64,000 nt of DNA from assembly GCA_044226485.1 (NCBI GenBank), contig JBGAGY010000001.1, positions 124,001-188,000 on the forward strand. Direction: 5' to 3'. The notes under the pieces were generated by a model that was given only the letters and a program-made list of their open reading frames with translations, ran no database searches and was not told where the DNA came from. The translations under genes and the position numbers were made by a program. The DNA is from UBA6663 sp044226485. GTDB taxonomy: Bacteria > Chloroflexota > Anaerolineae > Anaerolineales > UBA6663. Shown piece after piece: positions 27,633 through 35,889 of the stretch. The stretch's first letter is position 1. Each line of letters starts with the position of its first letter.

Positions 27633-27649
27633 ACCATGCGCGAAACCCC

Positions 27650-29419
27650 TTACTTGGCTGAGATGGTCGTGAGGACGATCAACCACTCAGGCGTGTTGCC
27701 GCCGTTCGGGAAGCCGTACGAGTAGTTGTTCTCCTTCGTCGGCCAACCGGTGAAGTGGGCGTTGTTGTAGATCGCCCAGTCGTTGCCGGCCCACAGCGGG
27801 ATCACCGGCGCCTGCTCGGCGAAGAGCGCCTGCAGCTCGTACCCGGCCTGCTTCTTCTCGGCTTCATCCGCGGTGCCCGCGAACTTGGCGAGCAGCTCAT
27901 CGGCCTTCGCGCTGCCGAACTTGGCGAAGTTCGTCATCGAGAACTGGCCGGCGGGCGCGACCGTCAGGGTCGACATCGTGTTCATGTACTGCGTGTAGGG
28001 CGTCGGGCTGGGCCAGCCGAACCACAGAGCGATCTGATAGTCGCCCATCGGGAAGCTGCCGAAGAACGCGCCGGCATCGATCATGTTCGTCTCGACGTTG
28101 ACGCCGATGTCCTTCCAGTTCTGGACCATGATCTCGCCGGCCGAGATCCAGTCGGTGAAGCCCTGGACCATCGTCAGCTTGAAGCTCATCGGCGTGCCGT
28201 CAGGCGAAGTACGAACGCCGTCTGCGCCGAGCTTGTAGCCGGCGTCCTCAAGCATCTGCGCGGCCTTCTCGGAGTTGTAGGTCGTCCAATCGCCCAGGCT
28301 GCTGACGTCCTTGACCTTCCAGGCCGAGAACGCATCGCTCAGGCCGGTCACATCACCGGGGACAGCCTTGCCGTTGAAGGCCACGGCCACCATCTGCTCG
28401 CGATCGAGCGCCATGCTCATGGCCTTGCGCACGATCGGATCGTCGAAGGGCTTGAGGGTGGTGTTGAGGTTGAGGATGACCGTCTGGTTCGCCGGCGGGT
28501 AGACGTACGAGATCTCGGGATTGTTGGCGACCACGGCTTCGTCGATATTGGGCATCACAGTGCCCGCATAGTCGATCTGGCCCTGGACCCAGGCCGCGAT
28601 CTGGGCCTCGTTGCCCGAGTAGGCGGTGACGCGGAAGCCGTTGAACTTCGGCAGGCCGGGCTGCCAGTAGTTCGGGTTCTTGTCGACCTGGTAGACCTGC
28701 GGCTGGAAGTCGACAACCTCGGTGAATGGGCCGGTGCCCACCGGGTCTTCGTTCGGGAACTTCGCCGGGTCGGCGACATCCTTCCAGATGTGCTCGGGGA
28801 CGATGTCCTGATTGACGATGTCGTAGATCGATTCGGTGTTCACGGCCTTGAGCGTGAACACGACGGTGCCGGCATCGGGGGCCGAGACGCTGTCCACGGC
28901 GCCGCCCATGGCCGTCGCGCCTGAGCCTTGCAACCCGGGTGTGTTCTTGATCAGGTTGAAGGTGAAGACCACGTCTTCGGAGGTAAAGTCTTCGCCATCG
29001 GACCACTTGATGCCGGGGTGCAGCTTGAATGTCACCGTCAGGTAGTCGTCGCTCCAGGCATAGCTGTCTGCCAGCCACGGGACCATTTCAGCCTTGAGGG
29101 TGTTGTAGATCATCAAGGGCTCGAAGATGCCTTTGACCGTCGGCACCAGAGCATTGACACCCGTGAACGGATTGAAGTTCGGCGTGAACGAGTTGTTGAT
29201 GTTTGCGTAGTTGAGGACCTTCTCGGTCGCCGGGCCAGAGGCGGTGGTCGCTTCGGTGGCTGCCGCCGGGGCGTCGGTCGGAGCCACAGCCTCGGTCGGA
29301 GAAACGACCTCAGCCGGGGAAGTGGCCGGGGCAGCTGTGGGTGTGTTGGGCGCGCAGCCCACCAGCAACGCAGCAAGTAACGCGGCCGAGCGGATGAACG
29401 TAGACCTTCGTGCCAGCAT
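27650..29419 (-). CDS. Dpp/Opp-family extracellular solute-binding lipoprotein
   Basis: 589 residues. Lipoprotein signal MLARRSTFIRSAALLAALLV, then GCAPN with Cys at the lipobox; a Thr/Ala/Pro linker follows to about residue 60. The SBP_bac_5 core includes NFNPFTGVNALVPTVKGIFE, WSDDYLTVTFKLHPGIKWSD, and FNLIKNTPGLQGSG. This family binds peptides, oligosaccharides or glycosides. Because it sits between CGD genes and the Opp permeases within one operon, plant glycoside or oligosaccharide uptake is more likely here than peptide uptake; this is inferred from context. Confidence 0.88.
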   Translation of the reverse strand: MLARRSTFIRSAALLAALLVGCAPNTPTAAPATSPAEVVSPTEAVAPTDAPAAATEATTASGPATEKVLNYANINNSFTPNFNPFTGVNALVPTVKGIFEPLMIYNTLKAEMVPWLADSYAWSDDYLTVTFKLHPGIKWSDGEDFTSEDVVFTFNLIKNTPGLQGSGATAMGGAVDSVSAPDAGTVVFTLKAVNTESIYDIVNQDIVPEHIWKDVADPAKFPNEDPVGTGPFTEVVDFQPQVYQVDKNPNYWQPGLPKFNGFRVTAYSGNEAQIAAWVQGQIDYAGTVMPNIDEAVVANNPEISYVYPPANQTVILNLNTTLKPFDDPIVRKAMSMALDREQMVAVAFNGKAVPGDVTGLSDAFSAWKVKDVSSLGDWTTYNSEKAAQMLEDAGYKLGADGVRTSPDGTPMSFKLTMVQGFTDWISAGEIMVQNWKDIGVNVETNMIDAGAFFGSFPMGDYQIALWFGWPSPTPYTQYMNTMSTLTVAPAGQFSMTNFAKFGSAKADELLAKFAGTADEAEKKQAGYELQALFAEQAPVIPLWAGNDWAIYNNAHFTGWPTKENNYSYGFPNGGNTPEWLIVLTTISAK

Positions 29420-29438
29420 GTCGCTCCTCCTGAAACTG

Positions 29439-29463
29439 AGTTGAACCGTGTCAGTGGTTCAGT
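29439..29463 (-). promoter_or_regulatory. Candidate operator before the binding-protein gene
   Basis: An imperfect palindrome (AGTTGAACC, 8-nt spacer, GGTTCAGTT) lies 20-45 bases upstream of the binding-protein ATG. It could be an operator or a leader hairpin. Confidence 0.3.
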
Positions 29464-29603
29464 TCGAAAGTGCCCTGGTGCCTGTTCTGTTGGATTGGTC
29501 CTGGTTTGCCACCCGTATCGACGCACCAGATGGCGTTGGCAGATTAACACCCCGTTCAGGCCCCGCCAATTCGCACCGTTTCCCCCCGCGCTCCACGATG
29601 CGG

Positions 29604-29996
29604 TCATTCACCGAGTGTCAGAACCTTGGTATCGCTTCCAATGGAAAGGAACGGGAGATACGAAATCCGCAGGGTGTGAGTCAGATCGACCTTATGCAAA
29701 CCCTTAGGCAGGCCGCCTGGGATCCTGGCGGTCAGAACCGCCTCTTCGCCGAACTCCCAGCGATCCACATACTCGGTTTCCATCGCGCTCAGGGAGTACG
29801 TGTTTCCATGCACCGTGACGCTCAACGCGTCGCGCGGGACGGCCTGTCCATCCACCACAAGGGCGATGTCTTCGACCATGGATAGGCCGAGGCCGCGATA
29901 GTATGGCAGGCGCGTACGCAGCTGGAAGCCCACCACTCCCTGGTCGGTGACGACGTTGCGGAAATCGTGTTCGCAGATGATGTAACGGTCGAACAT
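29604..29996 (-). CDS. C-glycoside deglycosidase beta subunit-like (DUF6379), copy 2
   Basis: 130 residues, closest to copy 1: FRNVVTDQGVVGFQLRTRLP, YYRGLGLSMVEDIALVVDGQ, DRWEFGEEAVLTARIPGGLP and the same end IGSDTKTLTLG. It follows the alpha copy 2 by 17 bases and so should form its complex. Members of this family complete the catalytic pocket of the alpha subunit. Confidence 0.8.
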   Translation of the reverse strand: MFDRYIICEHDFRNVVTDQGVVGFQLRTRLPYYRGLGLSMVEDIALVVDGQAVPRDALSVTVHGNTYSLSAMETEYVDRWEFGEEAVLTARIPGGLPKGLHKVDLTHTLRISYLPFLSIGSDTKVLTLGE

Positions 29997-30013
29997 GTGG
30001 GTCCCTTTCGTCG

Positions 30014-31003
30014 TCAGGCCTCGCCCAACAGTCGCGCCAGCATCGCCTGATGGCGGCGCACCTGTTCGACGCTGTCGACTTCAAAGGCATCCTGGATGTG
30101 CCGGTTGCCCTCGTATTCGCTCGAGATGTAGCCGTTGAAACCGCATTCACGCAGCACGGGCACGATCTCGTTGTACGGGATGCTGTACTCGGTCCCGTCC
30201 TCGAGCATCTCGTAGAACTTGCCATGGACGTGAACGATCAGCGGCGCGTAATCGAGGAGTCGCCGCGGTTCGACGTACGTCATGTGAGCGATATCGCCGG
30301 CCATGGCCAGGTCGCGCTCGTTGGCGCCCATCGCCTTGATCTCCTCGGCAAGGCCCTCTGCCCCGGCGTGGCGGGCATAGACGTCGCAGATGTGCTGCAC
30401 GATATGCGGGTGCGCGCCCTGCCGCACGTATCGGTCTGCCCGAACCCGCGGAAAGCGCTTCTCGAAGATGCCCATGTCAGGGATGATGCCCAGGTAGGGG
30501 CTGCCGACTCGGGCAAAGGTCTCGAGATGTGCCTTGATCCAATCGTGGTCGAAGTTGAAGGGCGCGTGGATCTCGATGCCCATGCGCACGTTGTACTGCT
30601 CGGCGTACGGCGCGGCCAGCGCCATGATGTGCGGCGGCGTGCTGACGATGCAGCGCATGACCGTGCACCCCAGCCGGTTGGCATGCTTGAGGTCACGGAC
30701 GACCGAGGCGAGCATCTCGTCGTCAGTCATCAGCCGGCCCTTGAACATCTTCGTGTCGAGGAACATGTCATGGCAGGTCGGCGTGGTGCCGTACTCAGCC
30801 ATCCAACCCTGCCACCGGTCGTAGAAGGCATCCGAAAGGTTCGGGAAGCCCGGCATCATCTGTTCAGCGATGCTCTCGATCCCAAGAGCGCCGAAGCGTG
30901 CCGAGGCGGAAATACAGTCCTCCAGCGTCATCTTCCGCAGGAAGAACTCCTCCTGGTAGCTGTAGAGGCTGACTCCACGTTTGATCTCAGTCATTTTCGC
31001 CAT
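30014..31003 (-). CDS. C-glycoside deglycosidase alpha subunit-like TIM barrel, copy 2
   Basis: 329 residues, near copy 1 in sequence (IKRGVSLYSYQEEFFLRKMT, HDMFLD.K.FKGR). Predicted metal ligands: Glu in GIEIHAPFNF, Asp in IIPDMGIFEK, His in VHVHGKFYEM, Glu in SSEYEGNRH. The ATG at 31003 has a strong AGGAGG seven bases upstream. Two bases separate it from the preceding small gene, so they are likely translated in series. Confidence 0.8.
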   Translation of the reverse strand: MAKMTEIKRGVSLYSYQEEFFLRKMTLEDCISASARFGALGIESIAEQMMPGFPNLSDAFYDRWQGWMAEYGTTPTCHDMFLDTKMFKGRLMTDDEMLASVVRDLKHANRLGCTVMRCIVSTPPHIMALAAPYAEQYNVRMGIEIHAPFNFDHDWIKAHLETFARVGSPYLGIIPDMGIFEKRFPRVRADRYVRQGAHPHIVQHICDVYARHAGAEGLAEEIKAMGANERDLAMAGDIAHMTYVEPRRLLDYAPLIVHVHGKFYEMLEDGTEYSIPYNEIVPVLRECGFNGYISSEYEGNRHIQDAFEVDSVEQVRRHQAMLARLLGEA

Positions 31004-31005
31004 AC

Positions 31006-31407
31006 TTAACCCTCCTGACGTTGCTCAAGTGCGTCGTGCGTATCAGGGGCAATGCCGCGCGCGAGGACATGCAGCCTGCCGGCGGCTGTGCAGGTGAGGC
31101 GCAACCCGCGCGGCGTGTTCTCGACATGCACACCCGGCAGACCGATCCGATGAACCACCTGCTCGGCCCAGATCGTCTCGCCGTTCACATGCAGGCTCGA
31201 CACGGGCGCCGCGAACACGAGATCAAGTGTGCTCGAGTCCGGCAGGTCGATGTCCAGGCGGAAACCGAAGTCGTCCTGGATCCAGGTCATCGGGACCTCT
31301 GCCCGTCGCGGCAGCGCCTCCGATGCGTCAGGGCCGCCCTGCGGTTCCAGGGGTACATAGATCTGTGGCACGATGAGGACGTGGTTTCTGGCTGGCATGG
31401 TCAGCAT
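31006..31407 (-). CDS. Unknown small protein in the glycoside operon
   Basis: 133 residues; I do not recognise the family. It is rich in beta-prone, non-membrane sequence (FGFRLDIDLPDSSTLDLVFA, GLRLTCTAAGRLHVLARGIA), with no signal peptide, few Cys, and no obvious catalytic motif. Its size and beta character resemble the DUF6379 subunits, but the PYYRG core is missing. It lies between the GH35-type gene and alpha copy 2, ending 2 bases before the latter. The ATG nine bases inside (31398) could be the true start. A third CGD-associated subunit or a small carbohydrate-binding module are possibilities. Confidence 0.6.
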   Translation of the reverse strand: MLTMPARNHVLIVPQIYVPLEPQGGPDASEALPRRAEVPMTWIQDDFGFRLDIDLPDSSTLDLVFAAPVSSLHVNGETIWAEQVVHRIGLPGVHVENTPRGLRLTCTAAGRLHVLARGIAPDTHDALEQRQEG

Positions 31408-31486
31408 GGCCGGCGATCCCGATCAACGTCTCCGAGAAGGCCTCCACGTGCGGCAGGCCGTTGCGAGATGGAACGTACGAGCAGCC

Positions 31487-33118
31487 CTACCCATAGCGAT
31501 ACACGCGACAGCGTGACATCGGCGACACCAACTTGGTGGGTGTCATGGGACCAAACGCAGGCTCATCACCGGCCAAGAAGCGCCATAGCTTTCCCGAAAA
31601 GCTTTCGTCGCCGTTGAGCCGCCTTCCCGAAACCCAGACCCCGTCGTTGAATTCGCCCTCGTCCAAGGCTTCGATCCCGACGTGTTCAGTAGCCGTGTGT
31701 CTGGAGCGGAACGTCACGCTGAAACCAAAGCCCACTCCGATGAATTCGTCAGGGCCTGTGGCGATGATCAACCCATAGGCCGGCTTGAGCGGTCCGTCAG
31801 ATTGACGACTCAAGTAGACGTTCCCTGACCGCTGCGTGTGCACGACGTCGAGTTCGTAATCGCCAAGGTGATACACCTTGCGAGGCTGCTCGTCATCCAG
31901 GCGAAAACCCACAAGAGTGTCACGGCCCTGGTGTTTCAGGATCAGGGGCGAAAGCTGACGCAGAACGCGATAGGTCTCGCGGAGGGACGCCTGCCACTCA
32001 ACATCGAGAGAATCGACGCCGAACGGCGCGACGCCCATGGCATTGAACGTCGCCAGTGCTGAGTACAGGTTGCCTGTTCCATCGGGATCGGCTCGGGTTT
32101 CCGGGATGAAGAGCGCGTTGCCGGGCTGGTTGTACTTCTCGCACCAGGCATTGAAATCTGGTGCATAGATATCTGGTGAGAGAAAGTCAATGTGCGGAGC
32201 CGCAGCGCGCCAGATCTCCAGCAGATGAGGAAGAGGCCCGCCGCTCGGATAGTCGCCGGGGTTCTGGCCTCCGGCAGGCACGCCTGGGAGCGCGACGGTG
32301 TTGTTCAGCCAGGCGTTGACGTAGAGCGGTAAGTTGTAAGCAGCCTTGCCAGCGGCCGCCACCTGCTCAATGTAGACGGCGTAATGCCACGCCATGAAGA
32401 TCTCGTCAGTGGCCAGACCTTCACCAAAGACTTCGGCCCACGTGCCTGAAGGTCGACGCCCATTCCGTTCCCACAACTCGCGCATGTGGGTCACAGGGGA
32501 ATCAGTCGCCTCAAGGAGAAGACGCACAAGCTCGGTCGGCACCTCTTCCGCATAGGCGCGCTCTGCGGCTACTGAGCGATCACGTGAATCGCCGAGCAGC
32601 CCGACTTCGTTCTCCACCTGAATCATGATGACGGTCTGTTGGACCTGGTCCACCTGACGCAGGTGGTTCATCAGCGCAGCGAACGCCCGGCTATCGGCCC
32701 CCCAGTTGTTTTCGGATAGGGTGGACAAGACTGCAGCAGCTTCGCCCTTGCCGCAAATAGCCAGCGGGAACCTGTGGCAATCGCGCTTGACCCAGGCCGG
32801 AACGTAGCTGGACATCCCGTTCTTCCAGCTCCCAAACCAGAGCAGGATCAGGTGCACATCGTGTTGGCGCGCCCCGGAGATCAATCCATCGACCAGGCTG
32901 AAATCAAACCGACCTTCGACCGGCTCGATCAACTCCCAGGAGACGGGCGCCAGAACCGTATTGAGGTTGAGATCGACCAATCGGGGCCAAAGCGACTGCA
33001 TGTAGGCGAGGCTCGATGAGCTCGAGTTTCGCAACTCGCCGCCGAGGACTAGATAGGGCTGCCCCTTGACGATCAGTTGGGTGCAGTGACCCGTTTGGCG
33101 CAGGCTGGGCAGATCCAC
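31487..33118 (-). CDS. GH35-type beta-galactosidase-like enzyme with DUF5597-like C-terminus
   Basis: 543 residues, no signal peptide, so cytoplasmic. The TIM barrel begins YLVLGGELRNSSSSS, with LNLNTVLAPVSWELIEPVEG. The acid/base is probably the second Glu of MIQVENEVGLLG (about residue 170) and the nucleophile Glu in ALFIPETRADPDG (about 340). The C-terminal 130 residues match the DUF5597-type cap (GFSVTFRSR). It would remove terminal galactosyl-type residues from imported glycosides. It is co-directional with the CGD genes, with a 128-bp gap upstream. Confidence 0.78.
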   Translation of the reverse strand: MDLPSLRQTGHCTQLIVKGQPYLVLGGELRNSSSSSLAYMQSLWPRLVDLNLNTVLAPVSWELIEPVEGRFDFSLVDGLISGARQHDVHLILLWFGSWKNGMSSYVPAWVKRDCHRFPLAICGKGEAAAVLSTLSENNWGADSRAFAALMNHLRQVDQVQQTVIMIQVENEVGLLGDSRDRSVAAERAYAEEVPTELVRLLLEATDSPVTHMRELWERNGRRPSGTWAEVFGEGLATDEIFMAWHYAVYIEQVAAAGKAAYNLPLYVNAWLNNTVALPGVPAGGQNPGDYPSGGPLPHLLEIWRAAAPHIDFLSPDIYAPDFNAWCEKYNQPGNALFIPETRADPDGTGNLYSALATFNAMGVAPFGVDSLDVEWQASLRETYRVLRQLSPLILKHQGRDTLVGFRLDDEQPRKVYHLGDYELDVVHTQRSGNVYLSRQSDGPLKPAYGLIIATGPDEFIGVGFGFSVTFRSRHTATEHVGIEALDEGEFNDGVWVSGRRLNGDESFSGKLWRFLAGDEPAFGPMTPTKLVSPMSRCRVYRYG

Positions 33119-33246
33119 GGGGTTTCGTCTACTTTCCGGCTGTCGTCGTCGCAGCCTTCGGGCGTGTATGCTCGATGACCGTGTTCTTGGCCGCCGTGAA
33201 TGGGGCGGAGAGCATCCACCCCACTCACGGCGATAGGAGGTTGTTG

Positions 33247-34239
33247 CTAGCCCGCCAGAAGCCGTTTACACATCGCGTTCCACGCGGCGACCTGCTGGAA
33301 GCCGATCGGCTCTTCGGTGAAGGCCTGGCCCTCCCACTCAGCCGAGATCGTGCCCGCATACCCGTGCCGCTTGAGGAGCGCCATGATCTCGGCGTACGGG
33401 ATCGAGGGCTCCACGCCGTCGGCGTTCACCTCGTAATACTTGCCGTGGATGTGGCGCGCGTAAGGCAAGATCTCGATCCAGTTCTCGACCGGCGCGTGGC
33501 CAAACATCGTCATGACGTTGTTCATCTGGCCCGCGATAGCCGGGTCCACATTGAAGCGCTTCGCGGCCTCCGCCAGCGCGCCGAACTTGGCCGGGATTGA
33601 ATCGTCGGTGTGCCAGATGGCCTTGGCGGCGTCGATCAGGGTCTCCGGGGCACCCGCGCGGCGCAGACCGTTCCAGTAGCCTTCGGGCACGGCGACCATC
33701 GTCGTGCTGAAGTCGGGGATGAACCCGAGATAGGGCGACTGGAGCTTCTCGATCAGGGCCTTCATCGCCACAACTTCGGGGTGATGGGCGTTGAGCGGCG
33801 AGTGCAGCTCCACGGCCAGCACGATCTTGAACTGCTCGGCCAGGGGCAGCAGTTTCTCGAGGGCGTGGGTGCCCACCGACAGCGGCACGCGCACCAGCGG
33901 GAAGCCGAGTTTCTGGGTCGAGACCAGCTGGCGCCGCACGTAGTCGTAGATCTCGTCGTCGGTCATCAGCCTGTCGCGCCGGCGCCCGATGTCGATGTTG
34001 GCGCCGAGGCATGAGGGCACCAGGCCGTAGCGGTCAAGCAGGCTCCGGAACTGCCGGGCCTCGTCATCGGGGATGTCGGGGTACGACCGGAAGCTCTGGA
34101 AACCGACGACTTCGATCGCGGGCCCAAGGCCGAGCTCGGCGACCTTGGTGATCATGCTCTCGAGCGTGTACAGCCGCTGCTGCCATTCGTTGGTGAGGCT
34201 GAACAGGGTGACGCCCAGGGTGGGTCCAGTGTTGCTCAT
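33247..34239 (-). CDS. C-glycoside deglycosidase alpha subunit-like TIM barrel, copy 3 (divergent)
   Basis: 330 residues; the same fold but clearly diverged from copies 1 and 2. Predicted ligands: Glu in LAVELHSPLNAHH, Asp in GFIPDFSTTM, His in RHIHGKYYEV and Glu in SAEWEGQAF. The N-terminus (LGVTLFSLTNEWQQRLYTLE) differs from the KRGVSLYS of the other two. It follows the beta copy 3 by 7 bases, so gene order is beta-alpha instead of alpha-beta. Different glycoside preference is likely, for instance another aglycone or sugar. Confidence 0.72.
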   Translation of the reverse strand: MSNTGPTLGVTLFSLTNEWQQRLYTLESMITKVAELGLGPAIEVVGFQSFRSYPDIPDDEARQFRSLLDRYGLVPSCLGANIDIGRRRDRLMTDDEIYDYVRRQLVSTQKLGFPLVRVPLSVGTHALEKLLPLAEQFKIVLAVELHSPLNAHHPEVVAMKALIEKLQSPYLGFIPDFSTTMVAVPEGYWNGLRRAGAPETLIDAAKAIWHTDDSIPAKFGALAEAAKRFNVDPAIAGQMNNVMTMFGHAPVENWIEILPYARHIHGKYYEVNADGVEPSIPYAEIMALLKRHGYAGTISAEWEGQAFTEEPIGFQQVAAWNAMCKRLLAG

Positions 34240-34246
34240 GGTTGCC

Positions 34247-34645
34247 TCACTTCGCGGTCTGCGTGTCGCTGCAGCGGGAGATATTCGTCAGGAAGCGATC
34301 CGGCCCGATCTGAATGTACGGGTACCTGAGCGACATCTCGGCGTCGAGTTGATGAGCCTCGCCGGCCTTCACCTTTCCCGACTGAAGCACCTTGAGCACA
34401 GCCGAATCCTGGACGAACCAGAACTCCTCATAGCGCTCAGGCAATTCAGAGAGGCCGTACTCATGCCCGTTGATCGCGAAACGCACCTGATCGAGCGGCA
34501 CCGCCTGACCATCGAGCGCGAGCTTGAGTACCTCGACGCTCGAAAGCGGCAGCGACCGATACCAGTTCAGACGGACCTCGAAGGCATAGCCATCGGGGCC
34601 GGCTGTCAGGCTGTTTTCCTGGATGAGTTTGACCGCGGCTCCCAT
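34247..34645 (-). CDS. C-glycoside deglycosidase beta subunit-like (DUF6379), copy 3
   Basis: 132 residues. The pattern is kept but diverged: GYAFEVRLNWYRSLPLSSVE for PYYRG, LKLALDGQAVPLDQVRFAIN, YEEFWFVQDSAVLKVLQSGK. The terminal GSDTKTLTL of copies 1-2 is absent. AAGGAG lies 11 bases before the ATG. It ends 7 bases before alpha copy 3 and starts 7 bases after the oxidoreductase stop, so these three are surely co-transcribed. Confidence 0.72.
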   Translation of the reverse strand: MGAAVKLIQENSLTAGPDGYAFEVRLNWYRSLPLSSVEVLKLALDGQAVPLDQVRFAINGHEYGLSELPERYEEFWFVQDSAVLKVLQSGKVKAGEAHQLDAEMSLRYPYIQIGPDRFLTNISRCSDTQTAK

Positions 34646-34652
34646 GGCGCTC

Positions 34653-35798
34653 TTACTCCTTTACCGGGTGCAACTGCACCGTCTGGTGAGTCTTGGCGGA
34701 CTGATAGATGGCGCAGATCATTTCCTGCGTCTTGAACGCCTCGGCGGCCGTGATGTCGGGCTGGACGCCGGCCGTCAGGCTCGCGTAGTAGTTCTTGATC
34801 TGCTTGATGTGCGTGATGCCCCAGTACGGCCGCGGCGTCTTCCATGTGATCGGGATGGTCACGGGCGCGCCGAACACTCCCCACTTCGAGAGCGTCTGGA
34901 ACGCCGTCTGCGACGAACTCTGATTGAAGAACGCCTGGTAGGCGGCCTCGTCGAGCGTGTCGCTCGGGTCGTTGATGATGTTGATCTCGCGGCCGTTGCG
35001 GTACGTGATCTGAGCCCTGTCGAACTCCATCAACGCCGTGCCGTGCTCGCAGTGGGTCTCCACCATCACGGGCGAGTTGTAGGTGTAGTTGTTGGTGGCG
35101 AAGAACACCGACTGGACGCCGTTGCCGTACTTGATCAGGCCATGCGCCGTGTCTTCGGTCTCGATGACGGGATGGTTGAGGTTGTCGATCGAAGCCTGAA
35201 TGGTCGTGATCTGGTCGTTGACGAACCAGCGCGCCAGGTCGAGCACGTGGATGGATTGATCAATGATCAGCGAACCACCTTCTTTGTCCCAGGTGCCGTG
35301 CCAGTCGCTATTCTGGTAGTACTCGTTCGGCTTGAACCAGGAGAGGATGATGCGCTGGCCGATCACCCGGCCCAGGCTGCCATCTTCAAGCGCGCGTTTG
35401 ATGGCGACGGAGGCCGAGTTGTAGCGGTTCTGGCTGATCACGCCGATCGTCACGCCGTTGCGCTTGCCCGCTTCGAGCTCCGCGCGCGCGTCCTCGATCG
35501 TGATCGACATCGGCTTCTCGGAGAGCACGTGCTTGCCCGCGTCCGCCGCCGCGATGACCATAGGAGCGTGCAGATAATGCGGGGTCAGCACGTGCACGAC
35601 GTCGATGTCCGGCCGCTTGAGGAGGTCATGGTAATCCTCATAGGCCTCGCAATCGAACAACCGTCCGGCGGTCTCGCGCGCGGCAGGCTTGACGTCGCAG
35701 ACCGCCTTGACCTCCACGTTCTCGATCGTGTGGAGCGGGAAGGCATGGACGCCGAAGATCGCGCCACAGCCGATGATTCCGACACCGAATTTCTTCAT
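34653..35798 (-). CDS. Gfo/Idh/MocA-family oxidoreductase, copy A
   Basis: 381 residues. Rossmann N-terminus MKKFGVGIIGCGAIFGVHAF, then the family's EKP motif (VLSEKPMSITIEDA), and a central domain with ILSWFKPNEYYQNSDWHGTW and GGSLIIDQSIHVLDLARWFV, where the His is the usual proton relay. Members oxidise sugars or sugar moieties with NAD(P). Next to a CGD pair the likely job is C3 oxidation of the glycoside to the 3-keto form, which activates the C-C bond for cleavage. Confidence 0.85.
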   Translation of the reverse strand: MKKFGVGIIGCGAIFGVHAFPLHTIENVEVKAVCDVKPAARETAGRLFDCEAYEDYHDLLKRPDIDVVHVLTPHYLHAPMVIAAADAGKHVLSEKPMSITIEDARAELEAGKRNGVTIGVISQNRYNSASVAIKRALEDGSLGRVIGQRIILSWFKPNEYYQNSDWHGTWDKEGGSLIIDQSIHVLDLARWFVNDQITTIQASIDNLNHPVIETEDTAHGLIKYGNGVQSVFFATNNYTYNSPVMVETHCEHGTALMEFDRAQITYRNGREINIINDPSDTLDEAAYQAFFNQSSSQTAFQTLSKWGVFGAPVTIPITWKTPRPYWGITHIKQIKNYYASLTAGVQPDITAAEAFKTQEMICAIYQSAKTHQTVQLHPVKE

Positions 35799-35815
35799 GG
35801 TTCCTCTAGGTACTG

Positions 35816-35885
35816 GACGGCGGACCGCAGAACCCGATCAGGTCCGGGCGCTTACTGCCGTCAACGGTCCGCCGTCTGCGGTCTC
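35816..35885. repeat. Intergenic palindrome of the GGCGGACCGC family
   Basis: Perfect 12-bp arms GACGGCGGACCG (35816-35827) and its complement (35865-35876), extended by accgcag/tctgcgg sequences, fill the gap between the two oxidoreductase genes. A related palindrome lies at 44982-45080. Confidence 0.6.
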
Positions 35886-35889
35886 GACC

